The notes under the pieces are model-generated. The model searched no databases, had not been told where the DNA came from, and saw only the letters and a program-made list of their open reading frames with translations. Positions 48,531-61,188 of a stretch of 64,000 nucleotides of DNA are shown here, in pieces (the first letter of the stretch is position 1; each line of letters starts with the position of its first letter). Both the position numbers and the translations under genes were made by a program. The stretch is from the NCBI RefSeq assembly GCF_002878395.1, contig NC_061119.1, positions 21,057,588-21,121,587 of the forward strand, read 5' to 3'. The DNA is from Capsicum annuum. Lineage: Eukaryota; Streptophyta; Magnoliopsida; Solanales; Solanaceae.

Positions 48531-49010
48531 CATAGACAAGTCTACCAAGAGCGTCAGCCATTATAATGGCCTAGGCCAGATGATAAAGGACACTCATGTC
48601 ATAATCTTTCAAGATTTCTAACCACCTTCTTTGACAAATATTTAGCTTTTTTTTAGAAAAAACATACTGATGGATCTTATGATCTATGAACACATCTACC
48701 TGAACACCGTATAGATAATGCCTTAAAATCTTCAAGTCAAATACTATGGCTGCTAACTCAACATCATTAGTAGGATAATTCTTCTAATAAGTTTTAAGTC
48801 ATCTGGAGGCATAGGATACGACCTTACCATACAACATGAGGACACAACACAAACCTACTCTTGATGTGTCATAATACACTACGAAACTATCTAAACCACC
48901 TAGAAGAGCTAGGACTGGAGATAAAGTGAGTTAAGTCTTTAACTCCTGAAAACTCTTCTCGCAAGGATCTGACCACCAAAACTTGAGTTTTTTCTGAGTC
49001 AATCTGGACA
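48531..49010 (-). pseudogene. Copy F RNase H (first copy)
   Basis: A more decayed version of the RNase H at 47240-47614. YCD-type and KANVVANAL-type stretches, GKVVSYASR-like and NYPTNDVELAAIVFDLKI are readable in parts, with several stops. Confidence 0.75.
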
Positions 49011-49900
49011 CAGGTGATATAATAGAAGAAACTCCTAATGTCTAATAAAGATACAGGTCTCAGCCAGTTTCTTACCGTTTTGGTCTTTTGAGGATCTACT
49101 CTAATGCCATCTCCAAAAATGATATGACTAAGGAATGCTACTGACCTTAGTCAAAATTCTTACTTACTGAATTTGGCAAACAACTGATGATTTCTGAGTG
49201 TCTGAATTACAATTCTGAGATGGTTTGCATGATCACACTCACTACAGGAATAGACCAAAATATCATCTATGAAGACTATGAATAATATGTCTAATTACTT
49301 CTTGAACACACAGTTCATCAAGTCCATAAGAATTTCTGGGGCATTAGTGATACCAAAGGACATGAATAGGAATTCAAAGTGACCATACCAGATATGAAAG
49401 GCTATTTTTAGAATGTCACATTCTCTTACTCTGAGCTGATGATATACGGATCTGAAGTCTATTTTGGAGAAATAGCTAGCACCCTGAAGTTGGTCAAACA
49501 AGTCATCAATTCTTAGAAGAGGATACTTGTTCTTGACTGTGACTTTATTGAGTTGACGGTACTCAATACACATCCTGAGAGATCCATCTTTTTTGCACAC
49601 GAATAAGACAAGTGCACCCCGCGAGGACACACTGGGTCTAATGAATCCCTTGTTTAACAGATCCTTTAACTGTTCTTTCAATTGTTTAAGTTCTACTGGT
49701 GCCATTCTGTATGGCAGAATAAATATAGGCTTAGTGTCTAGAAAAAGATCAATGTTGAATTCTATTTCCCTATCTGGAGAAATTCCTGGAAGATCTTTGG
49801 GAAAGATATTTGAATACTCATTCACTACTGGGACAGATTCAAGATTGGGAGTTTCAAAACTTTTGTCCTTAACTCAAACAATATGATAGACACATCCCTT
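49011..49900 (-). pseudogene. Copy F reverse transcriptase (first copy, best preserved)
   Basis: Open frame 49295-49825: [76 protein letters not shown] with the first catalytic Asp, and [20 protein letters not shown]. After one stop the FIDDILVYS box is present (about 49240-49285), so all three catalytic Asp survive. The end (49011-49200) is frameshifted. The longest RT frame in the window, but without a clean full reading frame. Confidence 0.9.
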
Positions 49901-49989
49901 TGATATCATTTTTCTTGCCCGAAGGTAGGAAACAAGATAACCTCTAAAATCTAAAGTAGTACCCTTCCACTAAAGAAAGGGTTCATTTA

Positions 49990-50345
49990 GGAACTGAAAC
50001 ATGACTATTCTATTTTTGTAGTTGGCTGTGGCGTAGAAGGAATGAATCAAATCAATGTCGAGAATGAAATCAAAATTAGTCATATCTAATTCGACTAAGT
50101 CTGCAGAAGTGACTTTCTAAAATATCATAATCGGGTAGTTCCTTTATACCCTCTGGGCTATGATGGTTTTACCTACTGGGCTAGAGACTAAAAAAGGCTC
50201 TGCTAGAATTTGGGGACTGGTTCTGAAATCACCTACTATATAGGGAGTAAAAAAGACAAAGAAGCTCCTAGGTCTATCAAAGCGTAAACATGCACATAAA
50301 AGATATGTAATATACCAGAAACAACATTTGGAGAATTTTTCTAAT
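49990..50345 (-). pseudogene. Copy F aspartic protease
   Basis: Minus strand: active site YALIDLGASLSFL (about 50260-50300), FLVSSPVGKTIIAQRV, and an end LVELDMTNFDFILDIDLIHS, where the usual GMDWLHS has decayed. Stops interrupt the middle. Confidence 0.8.
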
Positions 50346-51483
50346 TTTGTCAAGATTGGAAAGCGTAGAGACTGTTTAGCCGTTGCCCACTAGTAGCACT
50401 GGAGGTTGCACCCTACTGATTTGAGCGACCGGACTTAACTGAGGAACAGTTCTATTGACCCTGCAGACCTGACTTTGTGCCCTGGCTTGCCACACTCGAA
50501 ACAAGTATCACTTTCATCCCTACAAGTACCCTAGTGGTTCTTGCCACAATTTTGACAAAGAAGTAGGTGCAGGCATTGCTAACAAGGCCCTAAGACTTGG
50601 AGCCTAGCACTCTATCTTTGTTCCACTCTCTAAACTTAGGAACTGGAGCACTGGCTAAAGAAAGAGCTTGAACTGATGACTTAGGATGAAACTGAGAATG
50701 GTTTCATTATTCTGATTTAGGCTGAGCAAAGTTAAAACTACTTGTCCTTGCTCTCTTTTTCTGTCTCTCCCTCATCTTAATCTTTTGCTTCTCTATCTAC
50801 TGAGCATGAGCCATGAGCATGGCTAAAGTTATGTCACTATTTTGCATAGCGGATCTGGACTCATTAGCCATGCTATCATTCACACCTGAAATGAACTTAC
50901 TCATCTTGGCCATACTACCTACAACCACATAAGGGGCTTATCATGATAATTGAGTAAACTTATTATAATACTCTTTCACCATCATGTTACCCTATCTGAG
51001 GTTGATGAATTCTAACACCTTAGTTTCTCTAAGCTCTAGGGGAAAAAATCTATCAAGGAAAGAAAAAGGAAACTCCTCTCACTCAACAAACCCTACATAA
51101 TCTCGATTTTTTGACTTCCACTGTTTAAACCAAGTGTGAGAAACATCCTAGAACTGATATACAGCTAGCTTAGCACTCTCAACATGAGTAACCCCCATGA
51201 TGTTTGTAACCTTCTGAACTTGATTTAGGAATTCCTGAGTGTCCTCAACTGACTTAGACCCGAGAAAGGATAGAGTATTTATTCGGGTGAAGTCCCAAAT
51301 TTTGGATACATCTGAATTGGACACTAGGTTAGCTTAAGGGACAACTGGTCTTTCATTTTGAGCAGCAACTGACTTAGCATGATTAGGGAATATAGCTCTA
51401 AACTCTGCATGAGAAACATGTTTTCCAAAAGGTTCTTTGGGCCGAGGGCCTAACTGATTCCCTTTTTTTCTTTTGGGAGTCAT
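50346..51483 (-). pseudogene. Copy F gag
   Basis: The ATG at 51483 gives MTPKRKKGNQLGPRPKEPFG, then AEFRAIFPNHAKSVAAQNE. The capsid region reads FTRINTLSFLGSKSVEDTQE and WKSKNRDYVGFVE with several stops. Zinc-binding motifs near 50470-50560: CQNCGKNH-stop-GTC, and CFECGKPGHKVRS, in which the last Cys has been removed by a small deletion. Same gene order as D and G. Confidence 0.85.
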
Positions 51484-51704
51484 GTTTTGTAGAACGAAGG
51501 GAGAAATGGATTAGGCTAAGAAATTGACTTGAGATTGTGCTCACTGCAATGACATGAATACTGAAAGAAAGGAAACTGTTTCTAAACATCTTATAGCCTC
51601 CTGCACATAAATGTGGTGAGAAATACACCAATACACAGACTGTACTAGATACGGCTTTAAGACTTCCTAGGACTCTACTGAACCTTAGAATCTGATACCA
51701 ATTT
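51484..51704 (-). other. Copy F 5' leader with Met-tRNA primer site
   Basis: Homologous to D and G leaders. GATACCAA at 51694-51701 is the complement of the primer site, three bases from LTRb. Confidence 0.85.
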
Positions 51705-54112
51705 TGTAATGCATCAAATCTAGTACCCGGAATTATACACGATGCTCATGACCCCGAAGGAAAACAAGCTAACCAATGACTGATATATGTACCTGTATAC
51801 TGCTTAATGTGAAAATATGAACTGAAAGGCCATAAGGTTCAAAACCTAGACAAAGTATAAGATAAAACAAAACATCTGTTTGGGGTATAAAATACCCAAA
51901 AGAATATAGAAATAGATTATCTGAATATACTATAGTTTGAAAAGCCTCTAAAACATGACTGTCTGCATAAGGACTCACGTCCTTGAAAAATGAGGACTCA
52001 CTTCTAACTCTGACTTCTGAGAGTGGAATACTACCAGTGCTCTGCAGCTCGTGTCTCTGAACCTATGGTATAAAACACCATAGCACGAATGAGTCAGTAC
52101 TTTGAATATACTGGTATTCATATGAGGTAGGCTAATTGCGTGGGGTTCATATGCAGGAACAATACTAACTAAAATTAAAATCGTGATAACATAAGTTTAT
52201 TGATAACTAATATGACTAATGAACGAGTTCTGATAGCTGATATACTAATAACATGAGTGACTGTATCTGACAGTCCTGAATTTAATTGAACAAGTTGAGT
52301 TCCATACTGTATCTGAGTTGACTATATCTGACATTTTTGAATTCTGTAGAACTATCTGATTTCTATTACTGAGATTGATTGGGTGTATCTGACAGTCCTG
52401 GTTCTATAATATGAAATTATGGGAAGTAGTTATCTAACCGACATTTCCAAAATGACCCATTATAGCTGAATTGCGGTCCAATCTGTGCCCTGATTGGAAT
52501 GGTGTCAATACTGTGCCACTAGTAAGGATAACAAGTGAGTGGCCCTCAACTAGCAGGTTACTCTAATGAGAATGGTGGGAACACTCAACTAGCAAGTTAA
52601 GCCACCTCATCTACCCTCAACTAGCTGGTATGATGTCTCAACCTATGCTGGCTACGTAGTTCTGGAATGCAAAGATTGCTCCTAAGAGTCACAACGTCTA
52701 CTAGAAGGTGAGTTCCCATCCATGGGTTCACTCAGTACTAATTTCTACTCCCATCCTAATAGACACTAAAAATTGGTTACTAAACTAAACTGGAATGATT
52801 TAACTGAGTTCCGTTGACTGACAGAATATTATTGAGATTACCGAGTTTTCGTGAGTCAAGAGACTTACTATATTCTACTTAATATGGATTGACTGTGAGT
52901 ATCTTAAAAAGATGACATTGGATCTAGGCATACAGCTAAATTGTCAGGTACAAGTACCCACAAGACTCGACAAAAGAAAACTAACAAAGCCTAACTTTCT
53001 TGAATACATGACCAACATCAAGAATCCGTAATATAATAATATAGGGATTTCACAAAGTACATGGTTATCAGACTATCTAACATGGACGGGAATTCTTATA
53101 ATCATATCATAATCTCATGTTATAATATCATGGGAATTCCAACAACATACACATTTCACAATGATAGCATGAAAAAAATATAAACATAAGAGGATGACAA
53201 AGATGTCATATTTAGTTTATATTTTGGTCTATAAGGCATGTTTTCTGCTCTTCCAAGAATTTTATCAAACACCTTGCATGCACAATTAAGGGCATTGGTG
53301 AAATAATCAAATTGCACATCATAAGCAACTAAATTCATGGATTGTATCTTGTATGTTAAAATAATATCATGAAAACACACACAAAGATTCCAACTTTGAA
53401 ATCAATCAACGTCAACAGCATATTACAAATAACCCACAACATAAATACAATGATTTATAGATAAAACAAGGTTCTTGAGATTCATGGATGGAAGGAATTC
53501 ATGAATGAGCACTTTGCATATGTTAGTTCGTAAATACATAACATTGATGGAGGAAATTCTTGATTTTGAATCTTCTATGAAAAGCCCTAGGTTGTTTCTT
53601 CAGTGGTTTTTTGAGAGAAGAGAATATATTTTGGGTTCACAATAGCTGAATCTCGTGTTAAAGGGCTTAAATAGGGGTGGGAAATTCACACTTTTAAACC
53701 TGGATGTGTCTTGTAATTTTAGTAAATTTTCCTGAACTGGACCCCTGGCGCGATGTGGCACTATCGTACCATGTTATTGGAATTTGACAATTGGGATAAT
53801 AGGGGATGGCGCAATGCAGAGCCATCACGTTGCCACTTCCTTTGTATCCTGGAAGTTTGGAATGATATAGGAGAAATCATGCTAAGACACTGGATAAGGA
53901 CAAATTAAATTTTTTTTTTGGTGCGGCGTGTCACTGACCAATATGGCACTATTTTACGATGGGAACTTGAAAATGTCATAACTTCTTACCCGATTATTGG
54001 ATTTATATGAATCTTGTATCGATGGAAAGCTTATTAAATTTCCCACATCACAAAAAGCAAAAATCTTAACTTCTTGGACAATTTAAGCTAGGAAAAAGTA
54101 TGGGGTATTATA
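51705..54112 (-). repeat. LTRb, shared by copies F and G
   Basis: Starts TGTAATGC; its end has decayed from GCATTACA to GTATTATA. It serves as 5' LTR of F and 3' LTR of G. The short internal repeats described for LTRa are present (for example CCCTCAACTAGC near 52543 and 52615). Confidence 0.9.
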
Positions 54113-54548
54113 ATATCTCCCCCTTGAAAACACTCATCCTCGAATAAGACTGAGAGTGGGGGGAGAAGATAACTAACGTACATACTAAACATCAATATTG
54201 AAACATGATCTCATGACTGACATGACTTTTAACTAAATATATCATACTGAACATGCATATCTGATGCATGTGTAACTGATTCATGAATGCATGACTGAGT
54301 ATTCTGGGAAACTAAGTTTCTCAAAATTAGAATGCATGTCTAATGCATAGTTACATAACTGAACTGATACATGAATGCATCACTGAATATGAAATGGTAT
54401 TTGATACAAGTTTTTGATAAACACTGAACATGAAACATAGTAAGTTTAAGGAGAACTGTTACCTTGAGCTTGATCTGAGTTGACGTAAGAGGTGAGGATA
54501 CTTGGTAAACATGACTTCTTCTGCTTACCAAGTTGCTCCATCGACGGA
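54113..54548 (-). other. Copy G 3' untranslated region
   Basis: Begins at the polypurine tract (AAGGGGGAGATAT on the minus strand). Noncoding; homologous to 45648-46060. Confidence 0.75.
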
Positions 54549-55900
54549 CTAATATTGCCAAAGAACTTTAACTAGAGGGACTTCTTTGTTCCTCAGTCTG
54601 CTAGTCTTATAGTCTAGGATTTTGACTGGAATTTCCTCATAAGAGAGACTATTATGAACATCAATACTCTGAGTAGGGACTATAGTTACTGGGTAACCTA
54701 TGAATTTCTTTAGGAAAGATACATGGAAGACTAGCTGAGCTAAAGCTAGATCTAAAGGAAACTTGAGCTCATATGCTACTTTACTAAAGTGACTGAGAAT
54801 TTTGAAGGGACCGATATATCGCGGACTAAGCTTTCGCTTCTTGCCAAACCTCTCCACTTCCTTCAAGGGATAGATCTTGAGATAGACATAGTCACCAATC
54901 TCAAACTCTAGATCCTTTCTACTCACATCAGCATAAAACTTCTGTCGGCTTATAGCAGCCTGGAGTCATTATATAATCTAATGGACTTTTTCTAAGGCAT
55001 CGAATACTAAATCAGGCCCTCAATAACTTTGAACCAACCGACTGGAGATCTGCACCTCCTACCATAGAGAGCTTCGAGTGGAGCCATTTGAATACTGGAA
55101 TGATAGTTATTGTTATATGCAAACTCAATCAAAGGAAAGTGGTCATCCCAGCTACCCTTGAAATCAATTGCACACGTCCTTAGCATATCTTCTAGGGTCT
55201 GAATGGTCCTTTCTTCTTAACTATCTGTCTGAGGATGAATGGTTGTACTGAGATAAACTTGGGTACCAAGACCCTTATGGAATGCTTTCCAGAAGTGAGA
55301 GGTGAACGGGGCACCTCTATCTAAGATAATGGATAATGGAACAACATGCAATATGACCAACTCTCTAATGTAGAGTTTGGAATATTCCTTGGCTAAATAA
55401 GAGGTATAGACTGGAAAGAAATAAGCTAATTTGGTCATGCTATCTATAATGACCCAAACTGAATCATGTTGATGACGAGTTAGAGGACAATCCATCACAA
55501 TATCAATGTTCACCTCTTCCTACTTCCAAGTAGGAATACTAAACTCCTGCATAAGACCACTAGGCTTCTGATGCTCTATCTTAACCTACTGATATGTAGG
55601 ATATTTAGCCACAAACTCTGCAATATCTCTCTACATCCCTCTCCACCAATAGATCTCCCACAAGTTGTAGTACATCTTTGTGTCCCCTGGATGAATAGAG
55701 TAGCGCTCATCATGCGCTTTTGCAAGAACTCGCATCCTCAAGTCATCTACAGTTGGAACACACTGACGACCTTGACAATGAAGGACACTATCTCTCCCTT
55801 GGTAGAAAACCTCTACTTTCTAATCATTGACTGACTCTTTCAACTAAACAAAGCTGGGATCTCCATGTTGCTTTTCTTTTACCTTGGAAACAAGAGATAA
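54549..55900 (-). pseudogene. Copy G integrase
   Basis: The most complete integrase of the array. Zinc-binding region and N-terminus about 55560-55900 (frameshifted). Core in frame 55217-55513: NIDIVMDCPLTRHQHDSVWV, TKLAYFFPVYTSYLAKEYS, LSIILDRGAPFTSHFWKAFH, HPQTDS, then a stop and [13 protein letters not shown] with the catalytic Glu. All DDE residues are therefore visible. C-terminal frame 54549-54926: FEIGDYVYLKIYPL, KLSPRYIGPFKILSHFSKVA, FHVSFLKKFIGYP, IPVKILDYKTSRLRNKEVPL, VKVLW. Stops prevent expression. Confidence 0.9.
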
Positions 55901-56440
55901 TTTTGAACTACCCTGAACCTATATATGACCTTCTTATGTATCGACCAAACGAAAACCTAGTTTAGCAAGCTGATGCACTTCTTGGATAAGATTTTTCTTA
56001 CTATCCTCAAAATGAGCAATACTTCTCATATGAAGTCTACTAAGAGCATCCGTCACTACATTGGCCTTTCCCGGGTGATAAAGGACACTCATGTCAAAAT
56101 CTTTCAAGAGTTCGAACCACATTCTCTGATGAAGGTATAGATCTTTCTAAGAAAAGACATACTGAAAGCTCTTACGATCTGTGAACACATAAATATGAAC
56201 ACCGTATAGATAATGCATCTAAATCTTTAAGGCAAATAGTTGGCTGCTAAATCAAGATCACGAGTCGGATAATTCTTCTCATTTAGATTAAGTTTTCTGG
56301 AGGAGTAGGCTATGACCTTACCATGCGGCATGAGAACACAACCCAAACCTACTCTGGATCCATCACAATACACTATGAAACCATTTGAACCATCTGTAAG
56401 AGCTAGGACTAGAGCTAAGGTGAGTCGAGTCTTCAACTCC
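55901..56440 (-). pseudogene. Copy G RNase H
   Basis: Frame 56227-56436: [51 protein letters not shown]. After a frameshift, frame 55934-56122 carries ELLKDFDMSVLYHPGKANVV and TDALSRLHMRS, the ADALSR signature nearly intact. Confidence 0.9.
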
Positions 56441-57026
56441 TAAAAACTCTTCTCGCAAGTATCTAACCATCGAAACATGACTTTTTTTGAGTCAATCTGG
56501 ACATAGGTGATGCAATAAAATAAAATCCTTCAACAAACCATCTATAATAGCCAGCCAAACTGAAGAAACACCTGATGTCTGATGGAGAGACAGGTTAGGT
56601 CCAGTCTCTTATCGCTTTAGTCTTTTGAAGATCTACTTTAGTGCCATCACCAGAAATTATATGACTAATGAATACTACTGACCTTAGCCAAAATTCGCAC
56701 TAACTGAATTTGGCAAACAACTGATAATTTCTGAGAGTCTAAAGTACAATTCTAAGATGGTCTGCATAATCATGCTCACTGTGGGAATAGACCAGAATAT
56801 CATCTATGAAGACTATGACGAACGTGTCTAAGCTTTTCTTGAACATATGGTTCATCAAGTCCATGAAAGCTGTTAAGGGATTGGCGAGACCAAAGGACAT
56901 GACTAGGAATTCAAAGTAACCATACAAGGTATGAAAAACTACTTTCGAAATTTCATATTCTTTGACTTTAAGATGATGATAGCTGGATCTGAGGTCTATC
57001 TTGGAGAAATAGCTATCACCCAGAAG
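56441..57026 (-). pseudogene. Copy G reverse transcriptase, N-terminus deleted
   Basis: Frame 56739-57038: from SYFSKIDLRSSYHHLKVKEY through VFHTLYGYFEFLVMSFGLAN and [20 protein letters not shown] to YADHLRIVL. Catalytic Asp residues are kept. The fingers and everything before SYFSKID are absent: at about 57027 the sequence jumps straight into the end of the protease, a deletion of several hundred bases relative to F. The C-terminal part (56441-56738) is frameshifted. Confidence 0.9.
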
Positions 57027-57300
57027 GAGTGAAGCCAATCCATGTCGAGAATGACATCAAAATCAGTCATCTCTAATTCGACTAAGTCTGCTGAAGTGAC
57101 TTTCTGAAATATCATAACCTAGAAGTTCTTGTATACCCAACGGGCTATGATGGTTTTACCTACTAGGGTAGAGACTGAAAAGGGCTATGCTAGAATTTCG
57201 GGGCTGGTTTTGAAATTTCCTGCTATATAGGGAGTAATAAAAGACAAAGAAGATCCTGGGTTTTGTAAAGAGTAAACATGCACATGAAAGAACTATAACG
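57027..57300 (-). pseudogene. Copy G aspartic protease with Asp to Asn change
   Basis: The minus strand reads VYSLQNPGSSLSFIT at the active site (about 57235-57290); the catalytic Asp of the LDPGAS-type motif is Asn, so the enzyme would be dead even without the deletion. The end reads LVELEMTDFDVILDMDWLHS and is then cut by the RT deletion. Confidence 0.85.
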
Positions 57301-58489
57301 TACCAGTAACCACATCAGAAGAATTTTCCTAATCTTGCCAGGATTGGAGAACGTAGAGTATGTTTGGGCATTTCCCACTAGTAGCACTGGAGGTGGCACC
57401 CTGTAGATTTGGGTGACCAGACTGAGCTGATAAATGGTTTTGTTAACCCTACAGACCTGACTATAGACAATCTCTAATTCTATGGCCTGGCTTTCCATAC
57501 TCGAAAAAAGTATTACTGCAATCCCTGCAAGTACCCCTGTGGTTCTTGCCATAGGTCTGACAAAAAGGCTAGGTGCGGGCACTACTAACATGGACCTGAT
57601 ATTTAGAGCCTGGTGCTCTATCTTTGTTACCCTCTCTGAACTTAGGAACTGCAGCAATGGCTAAAGAAGTTGCTAGAACTGATGACTTAGGGATAAACTG
57701 AGAACAGTTTCCTTCTTCTAATTATTGTTAAGTAAAGTTAAAATTACCTGTCCTTGCTCTCTTATTTTGCCTCTCCCTCATCTTAATATGTTGCTTCTTT
57801 ATCTACTGAGCAAGAGTCATGAGCCTAGCTAAAGTCATGTCACTATTCATCATGGCAGTTCTGCACTCATTAACCACGCTATCATTCACCCCTGAAAGGA
57901 ACTTACTCATTTTTTCCTATCTATCTGTAACAATATTTGGGGAAAATCTGGCTAATTGAGTAAACTTAAGAGAATACTCTTTCACCGTCATGTTGCCCTG
58001 CCTAAGGCTGATGAATTCAAACCCCTAAGTTTCTCTAAGCTCTAGGGGAAAGAATCTATCAAGGAAAGTAGGCGCAAACTCCTTCCACTCAACCAACCCT
58101 GCATCATATAGCCTTTTTGGCTTCCATTATCTAAACCAAGTGTGAGCAATATCCTGCGACTGATATGCAGCTAGCTTAGAACTCTCAACAGTAGTAACCC
58201 CCATGATGTCTGTAACTTTCTAAAATTTATCTAGGAATTCCTGAGGGTCCTCATCTGACTTAGACCCAATAAAGGATGAAGGATTCATTCGAGTGAAGTC
58301 CCAAATTTTGGCTGCAACTAAATTGGCCACTGGGTTGGCCTGGGAAACCATTAGTCATTCATTTTGAGCAGTAACTGACTGAGCAAGAGTAGTGAATGCA
58401 GCTCTAAACTTTGCATAAAAAACATGTTCGCCCAAAGGTTCTTCGGGATGAGGGGCTGACTGATTGCCATTTTTTATTTTAGGAGGGAT
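57301..58489 (-). pseudogene. Copy G gag, start codon lost
   Basis: The start codon expected at 58489-58487 is ATC rather than ATG, followed by PPKIKNGNQSAPHPEEPLGE. The capsid is readable in pieces: ATKIWDFTRMNPSSFIGSKS, DEDPQEFLDKF. Zinc-binding motifs near 57480-57570: CQTYGKNHRGTC and FFEYGKPGHRIRDC, the second having lost both of its first two Cys. Not functional. Confidence 0.85.
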
Positions 58490-58711
58490 GTTTTGTAGAA
58501 GAAAGGGAGAAATAGATAAGACTGAGAATTTGACTTGAGATTATACTCATTAGCACGACATGAATACTAAAAGAAGTCAAACTGTTCCTAAAAATCTTAT
58601 AGCCTCTAATAAATAAATGTGGCACGCAACACAACCATGTACAATACTCTACTAGATATGGCTTTTAGATTTCCTAAGACTCTATTGAACCTTAGGTTCT
58701 GATACCAAGAA
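58490..58711 (-). other. Copy G 5' leader with Met-tRNA primer site
   Basis: Homologous to F leader. GATACCAA at 58701-58708 is the complement of the primer site, next to LTRc. Confidence 0.85.
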
Positions 58712-61188
58712 TGTAATGCTCCAAATCTGGTACCCAAAATACTACACGGTGCTCATGACCCCGGAGGACCATAAGCTAACCCATGACATAGTATCTAATA
58801 AAATAGAACATCTGGGTGGGATATAAAATTCCCAAAACAAAACTGAAATAGATTATACGAACATATTGTAGTCTGAAAAGCCTCTAAAACATAACTGTCT
58901 TTCTAAGGAATTGATGGGATATGTTCCCAACTAACTTCAACTAATAAATTAATTAATGACATAAATAAGTAATGATCATTTTCTTGAAAGATAAGGATTT
59001 ACTTCTAACTCTGACTGCTAAGACTGGAATGCCACTGGTGCTTTAGAGCTCGTGTCTCTTAACCTATGGTATAAAACACCATAGCGTGAATACTCAGTAC
59101 TTTGAATGTACTAGTATGCATGTGAGGTAGACTAAATGCATGGTGAGTATATGAATGGCCAATACTAATTAACCAACTAATATGAGCGTGATAAAACATG
59201 CATACATACATAGTAACTAAAACTAAAATCGTGATAACGTGAGTTTACGGATAACTAACATGACTAATGAATGAGTTCTATAACTGCTATACTAATAACT
59301 TGAGTGACTATATCTAACAGTCTTGAATCTGATGGAACTAGCTGAGCTTTGTACTGTATCTAAGTTGACTTTATCTGATAGTCCTGAATTCTGTAGAACT
59401 ATCTGAGTTCTATTATTAAGACTGCTTGGTTGTATCTGACAGTCCTGGTTCAGTAACATGAAACTTTGGAAAGTATTTATCTAACCAATATACCCCAAAT
59501 GATGTATTATAGCTGAATTAAGGTCTAATCTATGCCCTGATTAAAAAGGTATCAATACCATACCACAGGTAAGGACAACATGCCAGTGACCCTCAACTAG
59601 AAGGTTACTCTAATGAGAATGGTGGTAACCCTCAACTAGCAGGTTAAGCCACCTCATCTAGACTCAACTAGCAGGTATGATGTCTCAACCTACACTGGCT
59701 ACGTAGTTCTAGTATGCAAGGATTTCTTCTACTAATCACACCCTCTACTGGTATGGGAGTTCCCATCCTTGGGTTCACTCGGTGCTAATTTTTACTCCTA
59801 TCTAAATAAACAATGAACATGGGTCACTGAACTGAACTGGACTGAGTTAACTGATTTCCATTGACTGACAGAATATTACTGAGATTATTTAGTTTTCCTG
59901 AGTCATGAGACTGACTGAATTCTATTGAACATGGCTTGACTGAGACTATCTTGAAAACATGACATTGGCTCTAGGCTATAGCTAAATTGTTGGGTACAAG
60001 TACCCCCAGTACTTGATCGAAAGAAATTGACAAAGCTTGACTTTCTTGAATACATGACCAACATCAACAATCCATAATATAATAAGTTATACATGGTTAT
60101 CATACTATCTCACATGGATGGGAATGTTGATAATCAAATCATAGTCTCATGTTCTAATATCATGGGCATTCCAACAACGTACACATTTCACAATGATAGC
60201 ATGGAAATAATATTAACATAGGAGGATGACAAGTATGTCATATTTAGTTTATGTTTTGGGCTATAAGGCATGATTTCTACTCTTCCAAGCATTTTATCAA
60301 ATACCTTGCACAATTTAGGACATACGTGAAATCATCAAATTAAACATCATAAGAAACTGAATTCATGGATTTTTATCTTTCATGTTAACATAATATCATG
60401 AAAAACACACAAAGATTTCAACTTTGAAATAAATCAACGTCAGCAACATGATTACAAATAACCCACAACGTAAATACCATTATTTATAGAAAAAAGAAGG
60501 TTTTTGAGCTTCATGGATGGATGGAATCCATGAAGGAACACTGTGCATACCTTGATTCATATATACACGAAGATTGACGGAGGAAATTCTTGATTTTGAA
60601 TCTTATATAAAAAGCCCTAGGTTGTTTCTTGAGTGGTTTTTTTGAGAGAAGAGAGTATATTTTGGGTTATCAATAGCTGAATCTCGTGTTAAATGGCTTA
60701 AATAGTGGTGGGACCTTTTAACCCTGGATACATCTTGTAATTTCAATAAAATTTTCCTGAACTGGACCCCTGGTGCGACGCGGCTTATCCATCGTGTCAC
60801 TAGAATTTGACAATTGAGAAACTGAGGGATGGGGCAACGCAGAACCATCGCGTTGCCATTTACTTTGTGTCCTAGAAGTTTGGCACGAAGCAGGGAAAAT
60901 CACGCTGAGACACTTGAAAAGGACAATTGTTATTTTATCTTGTGGCGTAGAGCGTCACTGATCAATATGGCGTTGTTTTACGATGAAAACTTGAAATAGT
61001 CATAACTTCTTACTTGGTTATAGGATTTAAATAAATCTTATATCGATGGAAAGATTATTGAATTTTCCACTTGAAAAAAATTGAAAATATTAAAAATTTT
61101 ACATGTACAAAAGTGGATTCATCTTTCAAATAAAGCTTCTAACCTTTTTGGAATAATTTCAAGGTAGAAAAAAGTACAGGGTATTACA
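58712..61188 (-). repeat. LTRc, right end of the array
   Basis: TGTAATGC to GTATTACA, 2477 bases. To its right is GTTAT and then copia gag sequence, not another gypsy copy, so this is the outer 5' LTR of the array. Confidence 0.9.

Larger units (their letters stand above)
29222..61188 (-). mobile_element. Tandem gypsy array D-LTRa-F-LTRb-G-LTRc
   Basis: Three internal regions of one minus-strand gypsy family share single LTRs between them. Each LTR start (TGTAATGC) sits next to a GATACCAA primer site on its left. LTRa and LTRb are also each followed on the right by a polypurine tract (ATATCTC...) and the 3' end of the next copy. D has lost its integrase core, integrase C-terminus and 3' LTR. 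The array is interrupted by element E within D's leader. The right flank (GTTAT, 61189) is copia sequence. The array is best explained by unequal recombination between LTRs. Confidence 0.85.

Noticed and set aside
29222..61188. Possibility of an endogenous plant pararetrovirus
   Set aside because: Integrase and true LTRs with primer sites and polypurine tracts are present, and no movement-protein region is seen. These are LTR retrotransposons.
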